Positions 7,500-15,282 of a stretch of DNA of 64,000 bases are shown piece by piece. The stretch spans positions 248,001 to 312,000 of the forward strand of contig NZ_JBDPMD010000001.1 in NCBI RefSeq assembly GCF_039871875.1, in the 5' to 3' direction. Position 1 is the first letter of the stretch, and every line of letters starts with the position of its first letter. The notes below the pieces were generated by a model. That model searched no databases, was not told where the DNA came from, and worked only from the letters and a program-made list of their open reading frames with translations. Position numbers and translations under genes: made by a program. This DNA comes from Sphaerisporangium sp039871875. Lineage in GTDB: Bacteria > Actinomycetota > Actinomycetes > Streptosporangiales > Streptosporangiaceae.

Positions 7500-8819
7500 A
7501 TGTCCCTGCTCGTGCGCGCCCGCGACGGCTTGAAGGCCGTGCGCACCGGTCACGGTGCGGAGCCAGGGCCCGTTGGCCACAGTACGGAGGCCGGGTGTGT
7601 CGGTCACGGTCTGGAGGGGGGTGGGGGTGGTGCGGTGGGACGGGGGGGGGGGCGCTTCGGTCACGGGGCGGGGGCTGTGCGGGCCGGGGGCGCTGGGGGC
7701 GGATCGGGGGGCGGGGGTGACGGTGGCGGTTCCAGCGGTGGGCGTGACGGCGCGTGTGCGGGGGGTCGGCGGCGGTTGGTGTGGGCCGATGCGGTCAAGG
7801 GGGTGTGCATTGTGCTGGTGGTGCTTTGGCATGTGGTCGTCAAGGACTATCTGCGGGTGGACTGGCGGGTCGCGGTGCCGGTGCCGGGGGGGTGGGGGGC
7901 GCTGGGGGACGGGCTGCTCACGTTGCGGATGCCGTTGTTCTTCACCGTCTCGGGGATGCTGGCGGCGGGGGCGTTCCTGCGGCCCTGGGGGGCGGTGGCG
8001 CGGAGCCGGGTGGGGCGGTTCCTGTATCTGTACCTGCTGTGGGCGGCGATCCACACGGTGCTGCTCGGGTTCGCGCCGGGGTTCGACACGGGGCGGGCGC
8101 ACGGTCCGGCCGAGTTCGTCACGCAGGTGCTGTTCACGCCGCCCAACGTCTGGTACCTCTACGCGCTGGCGCTGTACTTCACGGTCGCCAAGCTGCTGCG
8201 CCGCGTGCCCGCCCCGGTGCTGATCGGCGCCGCGCTGGTCCTGGCGGTCGCCGTGGCCGGGTGGCCGGAGCCGTTGCCGGGCAACCGCGCCTCGCTTCTG
8301 CGCAACCTCGTGTTCTTCCTCGCGGGGCTGCACCTGCGGCCGCACCTCGAACGGCTCGCCGCCACCACCGGCCCCCGGCGGGCCGCGCTGCTCGGGGCCG
8401 GGTACGCGGCCGCCCTGCTCGCGGTGGCCCTCACCGGCGCCGAGGGCGTCCCCGGCGTCTGGCCGGCCGTCTGCGCGCTCGCGGTGATGTTCGGCGTGTC
8501 CGCCGCGCCGCTGCTCGCCGCCGTCCCCGGCCTCGGCGCCGGGGCGGCCTGGCTGGGACGCAGGACCCTGGCGGTCTACGTCGTGCACATGCCGGTGCTG
8601 GCCCTGCTGGACCACTTCCTGGCCCCGCCGCTGTCCGCCGTGGGCCCGGCCTGGCTGCGTCTCGTGCTCGCGGTCGTGTACCCGGTGCTGATGACCGCGG
8701 TGATCGTGGCCCTGTGCCTGCTCGCGGAGAAGGCCCTCGGCAGGGCCTCGTGGCTGTTCGACCTCCCGGCACGTGAACGCCGTGGGAGACGGCGGATCGG
8801 CGCTGTTCGGCAGGTATAA
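7500..8819 (+). CDS. Membrane acyltransferase, family 3
   Basis: This 439-residue protein has about 90 residues of Gly/His-rich low-complexity sequence and then a hydrophobic acyltransferase-3 domain with about ten membrane segments. It begins with WADAVKGVCIVLVVLWHVV, containing the catalytic-type His, and RMPLFFTVSGML is typical of the family. Such proteins transfer acyl groups to cell-surface sugars or lipids. ATG 7500 is supported by CGGAGG about nine bases upstream. The low-complexity stretch contains an 11-base G tract and continues the compositional style of the upstream repeats. Translation could alternatively begin near 7777-7780, just before the conserved domain. It is the first gene of a rightward pair with the small membrane protein. 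Confidence 0.82.
   Translation: MSLLVRARDGLKAVRTGHGAEPGPVGHSTEAGCVGHGLEGGGGGAVGRGGGRFGHGAGAVRAGGAGGGSGGGGDGGGSSGGRDGACAGGRRRLVWADAVKGVCIVLVVLWHVVVKDYLRVDWRVAVPVPGGWGALGDGLLTLRMPLFFTVSGMLAAGAFLRPWGAVARSRVGRFLYLYLLWAAIHTVLLGFAPGFDTGRAHGPAEFVTQVLFTPPNVWYLYALALYFTVAKLLRRVPAPVLIGAALVLAVAVAGWPEPLPGNRASLLRNLVFFLAGLHLRPHLERLAATTGPRRAALLGAGYAAALLAVALTGAEGVPGVWPAVCALAVMFGVSAAPLLAAVPGLGAGAAWLGRRTLAVYVVHMPVLALLDHFLAPPLSAVGPAWLRLVLAVVYPVLMTAVIVALCLLAEKALGRASWLFDLPARERRGRRRIGAVRQV
7642..7652 (+). repeat. G11 homopolymer inside the acyltransferase gene
   Basis: Eleven consecutive G residues lie in the low-complexity 5' part of the acyltransferase reading frame. Such tracts are prone to slippage, which here would shift the frame ahead of the whole catalytic domain. 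It may also be a sequencing-error hotspot. Confidence 0.85.
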
Positions 8820-8894
8820 ACCCCTGGCTCCCGGGCAGTCGGTGGGCGGCTGCGGAAGCGGCCGGCACCTCCGAGCGACGTGGAGTTGAGGCAC

Positions 8895-9404
8895 ATGATA
8901 CTGCTGGGGCTACTGTTGATCGTGATCGCCGGCGCGGCTCTCGTCGCGGTGGCGAACGACATGACCGGGAACGTGGCGATGTCCGTCACCGTCCTAGACC
9001 GTGTCCTCCAGTTCAACGAGCTGGAACTCTTCCTGGCCGGAGCCGGCACCGCCGCGGTGTTCCTGCTCGGCCTGATGTTCTTCACCATGGGCATGCGCCG
9101 CATGGGCGTCCGCCGCAGGCGCCTGATCGCGGCACGCGCCGAGTCCCGGGACCGGGTCGCCCGGCTGGAGGAGGAGAAGCGCCGCCTGGAGCAGCGCCTC
9201 GAGGCCACCGCCCCGCGTCCCCGCACCGCCCCGGACGCGGCGCCCGCCCCCGCGGCGGTGCCCACGCCCACCGGCCGGCACGCGTCCGACCGTGACGGCG
9301 ACGGCGTGGACGACCGGGCCGAGCGGGCCGGCGCCACCCAGCCGACGCGGCACCCTGACGACCGGCTCGTGGCCGGCAACCGTTCCGAGCGCGCCGACGC
9401 CTGA
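8895..9404 (+). CDS. Small membrane protein with coiled coil
   Basis: This 169-residue protein has two transmembrane helices (about residues 1-22 and 45-65), a basic stop-transfer stretch (RRMGVRRRRL), a charged coiled coil of about 35 residues (AESRDRVARLEEEKRRLEQRLE) and an unstructured Pro/Ala then Asp-rich tail. I recognise no catalytic motif. ATG 8895 is chosen over an upstream GTG because GGAG lies nine bases before it. It follows the acyltransferase by 75 bp and is closed by a strong hairpin. An envelope-associated role is an inference from topology. Confidence 0.75.
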   Translation: MILLGLLLIVIAGAALVAVANDMTGNVAMSVTVLDRVLQFNELELFLAGAGTAAVFLLGLMFFTMGMRRMGVRRRRLIAARAESRDRVARLEEEKRRLEQRLEATAPRPRTAPDAAPAPAAVPTPTGRHASDRDGDGVDDRAERAGATQPTRHPDDRLVAGNRSERADA

Positions 9405-9428
9405 CATGGGCGGCGGGACCTGCGAGAA

Positions 9429-9468
9429 CCGCACGGCCGCCCCGGGAGGTCCCGGGACGGCCGTGCGG
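9429..9468. terminator. Terminator after the small membrane protein gene
   Basis: Outer arms CCGCACGGCCG / CGGCCGTGCGG and inner arms CCCGGGA / TCCCGGG form a long, nearly continuous stem about 25 bp past the stop codon. It lies between the rightward membrane-protein gene and the 3' end of the leftward kinase gene. The remaining 140 bp of this gap show no gene. Confidence 0.8.
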
Positions 9469-9611
9469 GGTGCGGATCGAGGAGTGGCGTGGGGACGGCC
9501 GCCGGACGGGCCGGGGCCGTGGGCGGCGCTACCGCCGCGGCGGCGCTGGTCGCGGCCGGTGGCGCATCACTGCGTCGGGTACCGCCGCGCGAGGCGGCAG
9601 GGGGCGGCGGG

Positions 9612-10619
9612 TCATCGCTGCCTGAGGAACGTGAGGCTCCTGGTCAGCCCGGCCGTCGCGAGGTCGCGGATCCGGGCGTAGGACTCCTCGGGGTACTGCC
9701 GGGGCCCCGCCTCGACCAGCAGGATCATGTACAGGTACACCCGGTACAACGCGTCGCGCGTCATGGCGTCGGGGGTGAGGGCGAGCCGCCCGCCCGCCTC
9801 GCGGTAGCCGGCCAGCAGCGGGTCGTCGACCCGCAGCTCGCCGAAGATGGTGGGGGTGACGAAGTCGGCGAGCGGGTCCCCCCAGAAGGCCCGCTCGTGG
9901 TCGATGAGGGCCTGGATCCGCGGCGGCCCGCCGGGGTCCGCGGTCAGGAACACGTTGCCGGGCCAGATGTCGAAGTGCACCAGAGCGGGTGTCGTCACCG
10001 CGTCAAGCGCGCAGGCGTTGGAGTGGATCGCGCCCGCGATGTCCACCAGCGAGCACGGCAGCGGGGTGTCGTAGCGCACGGCGTCGTCCAGCAGGGCGCC
10101 GGTCATCACGAGGAACGCGTCACGCCACGTCGGCCCGGTGAGCGCCGCGTAGGGGTAGCCGTAGACGCCGTCCCCGGGAGCGACGGTGTGCAGCGCGGCG
10201 ATGCAGCGGCCGAGCTCGCGCCGCAGCGCCGCGTCGTCCTCCTCGGACACCGTGGCCTGGTTCCACGGCACACCGTCGAGGGCGGACATGATCAGGTAGT
10301 CGCTGCCCAGCTCGGGGTCGTCGAAGCCTGAGTGCAGCAGTTGGGGGAGCGGCACGCCCGCGGGGGCGGCGAGGTGGTACACGAGGGCCTCGGTGCGCAG
10401 CAGCGCCCGTTCGTAACGCAGGAGATCGAGATCGGGCGGCGGCGCGACCTTCAGCACGACCTTGCGGCCGTCGTCGAGGGTCAGCAGCCATACGGCGTTC
10501 GCGAAGCCGTCCACCAGCTCCTCGGCGCTCGTCACCTCGGTGCCGAGCGCGCCGCGTATCAGCGTGCCCAGTTGCGCGGTCGTCAGCCGCTGCTTGGTCC
10601 TGCTATCCATCGTTCCCAT
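9612..10619 (-). CDS. APH-fold kinase (aminoglycoside phosphotransferase family)
   Basis: This cytoplasmic protein of about 335 residues has the aminoglycoside/choline kinase fold. KVVLKVAPP holds the ATP-binding Lys, LVHFDIWPGNVF is the catalytic HxDxxxxN loop, and ALIDHERAFWGDPLAD is the metal-binding Asp region. The family phosphorylates antibiotics, sugars, choline or other small molecules, and the substrate cannot be inferred. Several in-frame starts exist within 12 bases (10622, 10619, 10610); none has a strong ribosome-binding site. It sits 90 bp downstream of the aldose epimerase on the same strand and may share its transcript, which would bring it under the CebR operator upstream of galM. 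Confidence 0.85.
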   Translation of the reverse strand: MGTMDSRTKQRLTTAQLGTLIRGALGTEVTSAEELVDGFANAVWLLTLDDGRKVVLKVAPPPDLDLLRYERALLRTEALVYHLAAPAGVPLPQLLHSGFDDPELGSDYLIMSALDGVPWNQATVSEEDDAALRRELGRCIAALHTVAPGDGVYGYPYAALTGPTWRDAFLVMTGALLDDAVRYDTPLPCSLVDIAGAIHSNACALDAVTTPALVHFDIWPGNVFLTADPGGPPRIQALIDHERAFWGDPLADFVTPTIFGELRVDDPLLAGYREAGGRLALTPDAMTRDALYRVYLYMILLVEAGPRQYPEESYARIRDLATAGLTRSLTFLRQR

Positions 10620-10709
10620 CACTTCGGCTCGGGGGGTCGGGTCAGGCGGCCACGGGCCTCGCCGATGGCTGAGGCCCGGCCATGAGCGCGGCGCGGGGTG
10701 GCCGGCCGG

Positions 10710-11606
10710 TCACAACACCGAGACGGTCCAGCTCGCCTCGTGTTTGCCGCCAGGACCGAGCACGATGAGGTCGGTGCCGGAGTTGAAGGCGTCGGGCGGG
10801 CACGTCATCGGCTCCACCGCGATGCCGCGGTGGCCGAACCCCGTGCCGGTGCAGACCTGCACCCACGGCATGGCCGCCGCGTCCCACGCGATCTGCACGC
10901 CGCCTCCGGCGCCGCGCAGCCGCACCTGGGTGGTGCCGCCGGGCGCGGCGTCCAGGCCGGTGAACGCGTGGTCGAGCACCGTGCCGCCGAGCTCGCGCGG
11001 CACCCGGAAGTCGTACGGCGTGCCGTCGACCGGCTCAAGCGAACGGGGCAGCAGTCTCTCGTCGGTGAGCAGCACCCGGTCGGCGGGCAGCTCCAGGCTC
11101 CACCCGGTCTCCGCGCCGCCGTCGGCGATCAGCCAGGGGTGCGGCCCGCAGCCGTACGGTGCCGGCCGGTCGCCGATGTTCTCGGCGGTCAGCGTGGTGG
11201 TGAGGCCCTCGGCGGTGAGGTGGTAGCGGACCTGCAGGGCCACGCGGAAGGGGTAGCCGGGGGTCGGCTCGATGACGTGCTCGAACCGGGCGGAGCCGCG
11301 GTCCTCGTCCACGGTGCGCACCTCGACCGGCTCCCAGTCGGCGAAGGCGACCAGGCCGTGCAGGGCGTGACCACGCTCGGGCTCGTTGACGGGCACGTCG
11401 CGGGTCTCGCCGCCGAAGGTGTAGCGCCCGTCGCCGATGCGGTTCGGCCAGGGGGCGAGGAGGGTGCCGCTGTAATGCGGGACGGGGCCGTTCTCCGGCC
11501 AGGTCGCCACGACGTCGCGGCCGCCGTGCCTGAGCACGCGCAGGGCCGCGCCCCGCTGTGTTATCTCGGCGTGGAAGTCGCCACCGCGGAGGACGTACTG
11601 AGGCAC
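10710..11606 (-). CDS. galM: Aldose 1-epimerase (galactose mutarotase)
   Basis: This 298-residue enzyme of the galactose mutarotase fold interconverts alpha and beta anomers of aldoses. NRIGDGRYTF is near residue 55, the substrate-binding His are in GHALHG near 79-84 and in CGPHPWL near 153-157, and the catalytic Glu is probably in the AVEPMTCPPDAFN block near residue 262. Its promoter region carries a perfect CebR-type operator 113 bases upstream of the start. That places a glucose mutarotase in the cellobiose regulon, where beta-glucosidase releases beta-D-glucose. It lies beyond the end of the leftward NRPS operon on the same strand. Confidence 0.9.
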   Translation of the reverse strand: MPQYVLRGGDFHAEITQRGAALRVLRHGGRDVVATWPENGPVPHYSGTLLAPWPNRIGDGRYTFGGETRDVPVNEPERGHALHGLVAFADWEPVEVRTVDEDRGSARFEHVIEPTPGYPFRVALQVRYHLTAEGLTTTLTAENIGDRPAPYGCGPHPWLIADGGAETGWSLELPADRVLLTDERLLPRSLEPVDGTPYDFRVPRELGGTVLDHAFTGLDAAPGGTTQVRLRGAGGGVQIAWDAAAMPWVQVCTGTGFGHRGIAVEPMTCPPDAFNSGTDLIVLGPGGKHEASWTVSVL

Positions 11607-11719
11607 GGGGGAATCCTCTCATCGACGTTGGGAACGCTTTGATCCGGGTGACACAGTGCGGGAGCCTCCCCCGGCCGAGCTCTCCGCGATCGGTGCCGAT
11701 CCCGGAGCGCACACACCGG

Positions 11720-11733
11720 TGGGAGCGCTCCCA
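11720..11733. promoter_or_regulatory. CebR-type operator upstream of galM
   Basis: TGGGAGCGCTCCCA is a perfect 14-bp palindrome identical to the CebR operator known from Streptomyces cellobiose regulation. It lies 113 bases before galM inside the 323-bp gap 11607-11929. The A/T-richer stretch 11735-11800 is upstream of it. No gene is visible in that gap. Confidence 0.85.
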
Positions 11734-11929
11734 TAGCGAGCAAAGTTAAAGGCTTTCGGTAGGAGCGTCAACTATTTCGGGTCAATATCGACTGGAGTCG
11801 CGGCTCACGACTGCCGGACATATCCCTGCAGGTCAGGCGATATGCGGACAGCACGCACCGAACCCCGGTCCCGCGCCTCCCCTTTTCCGTCACCACGGGC
11901 CGCGGCGTGCGGCTTGACAACCCGTGGCG

Positions 11930-13681
11930 TCAATCCCGCGTCGCGGGCCTCCCCCGTGACGCGGCCAGAGCGCCGACCAGTCCGGTGACCGTCGGCGCCT
12001 CGAAGATGGCCCACGCGGGGATCTCGACCCCGAGCCGTTCCTTCACGTGCGCCGCGATCCGGGTGACGGCCAGGGAGTCGCCGCCGAGCTCGAACAGGTC
12101 GGCGTCCGCCTCGGCGCGGGGCACCCCGAGCACCTCGCACCAGATCCGGCCGGCCTCCGCGGCCAGGACCTCGTCGGCGGGACCCAGCGCCGCCGGAGGG
12201 GACTGCGGGCGGGCCCGGCCCTCCGGGTCGGTCAGCCGGCCCTGGAAGCCCTCCAGGGCCGGGAGGGCGAGATCGTCCACCGGGACGTCCGGTGAGATCG
12301 ACAGGGCGGTGAGCAGTGTCTCGAACGCGGTGGCCAGCGCGGCGGCGGCCCGCCGGGACACCCGGTCCAGGCGATGGGTGAGGATCAGGTCGTAGCCGGA
12401 GCGGTGCGGCGTCATGGTGAGCGTCAGGTCGTAGGGCGTGTCGTCCACCTCCTGCCCCCACTCGAAGGCCCGCAGGCCCGGCCAGCCGTCCGGCGGGCGC
12501 GGGTCGTCGCGCTGGATGAACGCGAGCTGGAAGACCGGGTGCACGCCGGGACGCCGCCGCCCGCCGAGGCCGGACACCAGCGTGTCGAACGGGATCTCGT
12601 TGGCCAGCGCCGCGCCGAGCTCCCGCCGGGTGGCGTCCACCAGGGCGCGGAAGCCGAGGGTGCCGTCCACCCGCACGTGCACCGGCACCATGTTGGCGAA
12701 GCACCCGACGATCTGCTCGAACTCGCGGCGCGCCCGCCCCGCCGACACGGTGCCGACGGTGACACCGGGCCCCGCGCCGCCGCCGGTCTCGGCGCGCACG
12801 CGGTGCAGCAGCACCATGAAAGCCGTGAGCACGGTCGCGAACGGCGTCGCGGCCCCGCCGCGCAACGCGTCCACCAGGGCCGCGCTCACCTGCAGGGAGG
12901 TGGTGGCGGTGCGGCGGGTCTCGCGGGGGTCGTGCTCCTCGGCCGGGAAACGGACGCACACCGGCGGGTCGTCACCCAGCCGTTCCCGCCAGAACGGCAG
13001 CCTCTGCTCCGCCTGCGGCCGGGCACGGGCCGCCGCCCACGCGGCGTAGTCGGCGTACCGCACGGCCTGCGGCTCCGGCGGGGCGCCCCCGCCGTACAGG
13101 GTGGCCAGCTCGCGCGCCACCACGCCGAGGGAACCGCCGTCGCACACGATGTGGTGCAGCACCAGCAGGAGCCGGTGCTCGGAGGGGGACAGCCGGTAGA
13201 CGGTGAGGCGCAGCAGCGGCCCCGTGGCGAGGTCGAACCGCTCGCCGCCGGCCGCCCGTGCCATCTCGCGCGCCACGCGCTCCCCGCCGGGCTCGCCGCT
13301 CAGGTCGACGACGGTGAGCGGGACCTCCACCCTGCTGAGGATCATCTGGCGCGGCTCGCCGCCGGAGTTCACGAAGACGGTGCGCAGCGTCTCGTGCCGC
13401 TCCACCAGGCCCGCCAGCGCCCGGTCCAGCGCCGCCAGGTCCAGCGGGCCCGACAACCCGAGACCGAGCGTCACGTTGGGCGTGGCCGAGTGCCGGTCCG
13501 CCTGCGCGGTCAGCCACAGCCTGCGCTGCTCGGGGGAGCACTCCAGCAGCGCGCCGTCCCGCGGCACGAGGGGCACCCCGTCGCCGGTGCCGCGCCGCCG
13601 CGCCGCGAGCAGCCGCGCGGCCAGTTCCTTGCGCTGCTCCGACAGCCCGGCGGGCCACCGCTGCGTCTCGTTCACCGTCAT
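11930..13681 (-). CDS. NRPS condensation-carrier didomain (C-T)
   Basis: This 583-residue protein has no adenylation domain. Residues about 50-480 are a condensation domain with LERHETLRTVF, the active-site motif HHIVCDG near 175 and a VGCFANMVPV block. Residues about 500-575 are a peptidyl-carrier domain with the phosphopantetheine site LFELGGDSLAV near 534. The N-terminus carries a basic helix (LSEQRKELAARLL) of the kind also found on the second synthetase. It is the last gene of the leftward operon and overlaps the E2 gene by four bases. It probably accepts a unit charged elsewhere, or condenses the E1/E2-derived acyl group; which of these cannot be decided from sequence. Confidence 0.9.
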   Translation of the reverse strand: MTVNETQRWPAGLSEQRKELAARLLAARRRGTGDGVPLVPRDGALLECSPEQRRLWLTAQADRHSATPNVTLGLGLSGPLDLAALDRALAGLVERHETLRTVFVNSGGEPRQMILSRVEVPLTVVDLSGEPGGERVAREMARAAGGERFDLATGPLLRLTVYRLSPSEHRLLLVLHHIVCDGGSLGVVARELATLYGGGAPPEPQAVRYADYAAWAAARARPQAEQRLPFWRERLGDDPPVCVRFPAEEHDPRETRRTATTSLQVSAALVDALRGGAATPFATVLTAFMVLLHRVRAETGGGAGPGVTVGTVSAGRARREFEQIVGCFANMVPVHVRVDGTLGFRALVDATRRELGAALANEIPFDTLVSGLGGRRRPGVHPVFQLAFIQRDDPRPPDGWPGLRAFEWGQEVDDTPYDLTLTMTPHRSGYDLILTHRLDRVSRRAAAALATAFETLLTALSISPDVPVDDLALPALEGFQGRLTDPEGRARPQSPPAALGPADEVLAAEAGRIWCEVLGVPRAEADADLFELGGDSLAVTRIAAHVKERLGVEIPAWAIFEAPTVTGLVGALAASRGRPATRD

Positions 13682-15282
13682 GACGCCGTTCCGCCGGGGA
13701 ACGCCAGGGCGTCGCGCAAGGCGGTGAGGAAGAGGATGACGTCGCGGCCGTTGAGTACGCGGTGGTCGTAGGCGGCGCCGATGTGCACCACCTCGCGGGC
13801 CGTGAAGCCCCCGTCCCCGTCGGGCACGACCTCGGGGTGGGGGGCGGCCAGCGCGAGGGCGCAGGTGTGACCCGGGAAGACGATGGGGACGGCGAGGACC
13901 ACGCCGGGCTCGTTGTGCAGGGTGAGCACGATGTTGGCGCCGCCGAGGTCCTTCTCCCGCAGCTCACCGCGCATGGCGCGCACGCGGAAGTCGAGGAGCG
14001 TGCGGGAGATCTCCTTGAGGCCGAGCGCGGCGGCGTCCCGCACCACCGGGATGACGAGTCCCTTGCCGACGTCGAAGGTGACGCCCACATGGGCCGCCTC
14101 CGACGGGCGCACCGAGCCCCCGTCCACCGGGGTGGCGAAGAACAGCGGGAACCGGTCGTGCAGGCTCGCGATCGCGCGCACCAGCAGCTCGGTCGGCCCG
14201 ATCAGCGTGCGCAGCTCCCGGGTGCGGGCCCGGCCCTCGGCCAGCGCCGGGCCGATGTCCACCTTCATGACGGTGTACGCGGGCGGGATCGTCCGGTGCG
14301 ACAACGCCACCACGTCCGCCGTCCGCCGCTGCGCCCGCGACAGGGCCAGCGTCGCCCCGGCGTCCGCCGCGGCCCCGGGCCCCGGCGCGCCGGCGGCGAG
14401 GGAACCCCTGGCGTCCGCCGTGGTGCCGGGTTCCGGCGCGCCGGCGGCGAGGGAGCCCTCGGGGTACGTCGTGGTGCCGGGTCCCTGTGGTCCGGCGGCG
14501 AGGGAGCCCTCGGCGTACGTCGTGGTGCCGGGTCGCGGCGGTCCGGCGGCGAGGGATTCGACGTCGGACTCGCGGACGATCTTCTTGCCCAGGGCGCGGA
14601 CGGCTTCGTCGCTGATGCCGTACCGCTCCATCAGGGCCCGCGCCTTGCTGGTGATCACCGGCCCGCCCGGCGGCCGGAGGGGTTCCCCTCCCTCCGGGGC
14701 GGGCGGGCCGGTGGGTCCGGTGAGCGGACGCCCGCCGGGGTCGAGTCCGGGAGGCGGGGCGTCGGCGGGGGCGGGTACGCCGGTGCCGGCGGGCAGGTCC
14801 GCCGGGACGAGGGCGGCGGGTGAGGCCGGCAGCGAGGCGAGATCCGCCGGGGACAGGACGGCGGACAGGCCGGCGGGGGACTCCGGCACGGTGGTCAGGC
14901 CGACGGCGGATCCAGGCCCTGTGGACAGGCCGGCGGGGGACCCAGGCTCCGTGGAGAGACCGGCGGGGGACCCCGGCACGGTGGTCAGGGCGGCGGGGGA
15001 CTCCGGCACGGTGGAGAGGTCCGGGGCGGGGAGGGTGAGCGGAGGCAGGCCGGTGGGGGAGAGGCGGGCGATGAGCTGGCCCGGTTCGCAGTCGGCGCCC
15101 TCGGCCAGCAGGTGGGCGAGGAGGCCGTCGCCCTCGGCGGTGATCTCCTCGGTGGCCTTGGAGGTCTCCAGGACGGCGAGCGGGTCGCCGCGGCGCACCG
15201 GGGCGCCGTCCTTGGCGATCCACTCCACCAGCACGTACTGGGCGTCGTTGTTGTTGAGCTTCGGCACGCGTATCTCGGTCAT
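13678..15282 (-). CDS. 2-oxo-acid dehydrogenase E2-like acyltransferase
   Basis: This 534-residue dihydrolipoamide acyltransferase has a lipoyl domain at about residues 1-80 with lipoyl Lys in ETSKATEE near 42. A peripheral-subunit-binding domain is at about 220-255 (ITSKARALMERYGI). The C-terminal CoA-dependent catalytic domain has AYDHRVLNG. The usual DHRVxDG reads DHRVLNG, so the conserved Asp is Asn. The linkers on both sides of the binding domain are built of short tandem repeats. ATG 15282 overlaps the E1-beta stop by four bases. With E1-alpha and E1-beta it should oxidatively decarboxylate a 2-oxo acid and pass the acyl group to CoA or a carrier protein. No E3 gene is present, so a housekeeping E3 would be needed. 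Confidence 0.88.
   Translation of the reverse strand: MTEIRVPKLNNNDAQYVLVEWIAKDGAPVRRGDPLAVLETSKATEEITAEGDGLLAHLLAEGADCEPGQLIARLSPTGLPPLTLPAPDLSTVPESPAALTTVPGSPAGLSTEPGSPAGLSTGPGSAVGLTTVPESPAGLSAVLSPADLASLPASPAALVPADLPAGTGVPAPADAPPPGLDPGGRPLTGPTGPPAPEGGEPLRPPGGPVITSKARALMERYGISDEAVRALGKKIVRESDVESLAAGPPRPGTTTYAEGSLAAGPQGPGTTTYPEGSLAAGAPEPGTTADARGSLAAGAPGPGAAADAGATLALSRAQRRTADVVALSHRTIPPAYTVMKVDIGPALAEGRARTRELRTLIGPTELLVRAIASLHDRFPLFFATPVDGGSVRPSEAAHVGVTFDVGKGLVIPVVRDAAALGLKEISRTLLDFRVRAMRGELREKDLGGANIVLTLHNEPGVVLAVPIVFPGHTCALALAAPHPEVVPDGDGGFTAREVVHIGAAYDHRVLNGRDVILFLTALRDALAFPGGTAS
14339..14556 (-). repeat. 51-bp tandem repeats in the E2 linker
   Basis: Four 17-residue units of the type SLAAGPPRPGTTTYAEG lie between the binding and catalytic domains of the E2 protein. 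The anchor CCGGCGGCGA recurs exactly every 51 bp at 14390, 14441, 14492 and 14543. The unit is in frame, so copy number can vary without breaking the gene. Confidence 0.85.
14866..15015 (-). repeat. 30-bp tandem repeats in the E2 lipoyl linker
   Basis: Five 10-residue units of the type SPAGLSTEPG form the linker after the lipoyl domain. The phase is exactly 30 bp, with repeat starts at 14866, 14896, 14926, 14956 and 14986. Ala/Pro-rich flexible linkers are normal in E2 proteins; recent repeat expansion is the unusual part. Confidence 0.85.

Noticed and set aside
6567..8894. A 775-residue leftward frame across the repeat region and the acyltransferase gene
   Set aside because: Its sequence is repeat-derived (RRMMT, GTRRxVHGTRR) plus an antisense shadow of the acyltransferase; no start signal or family resemblance.
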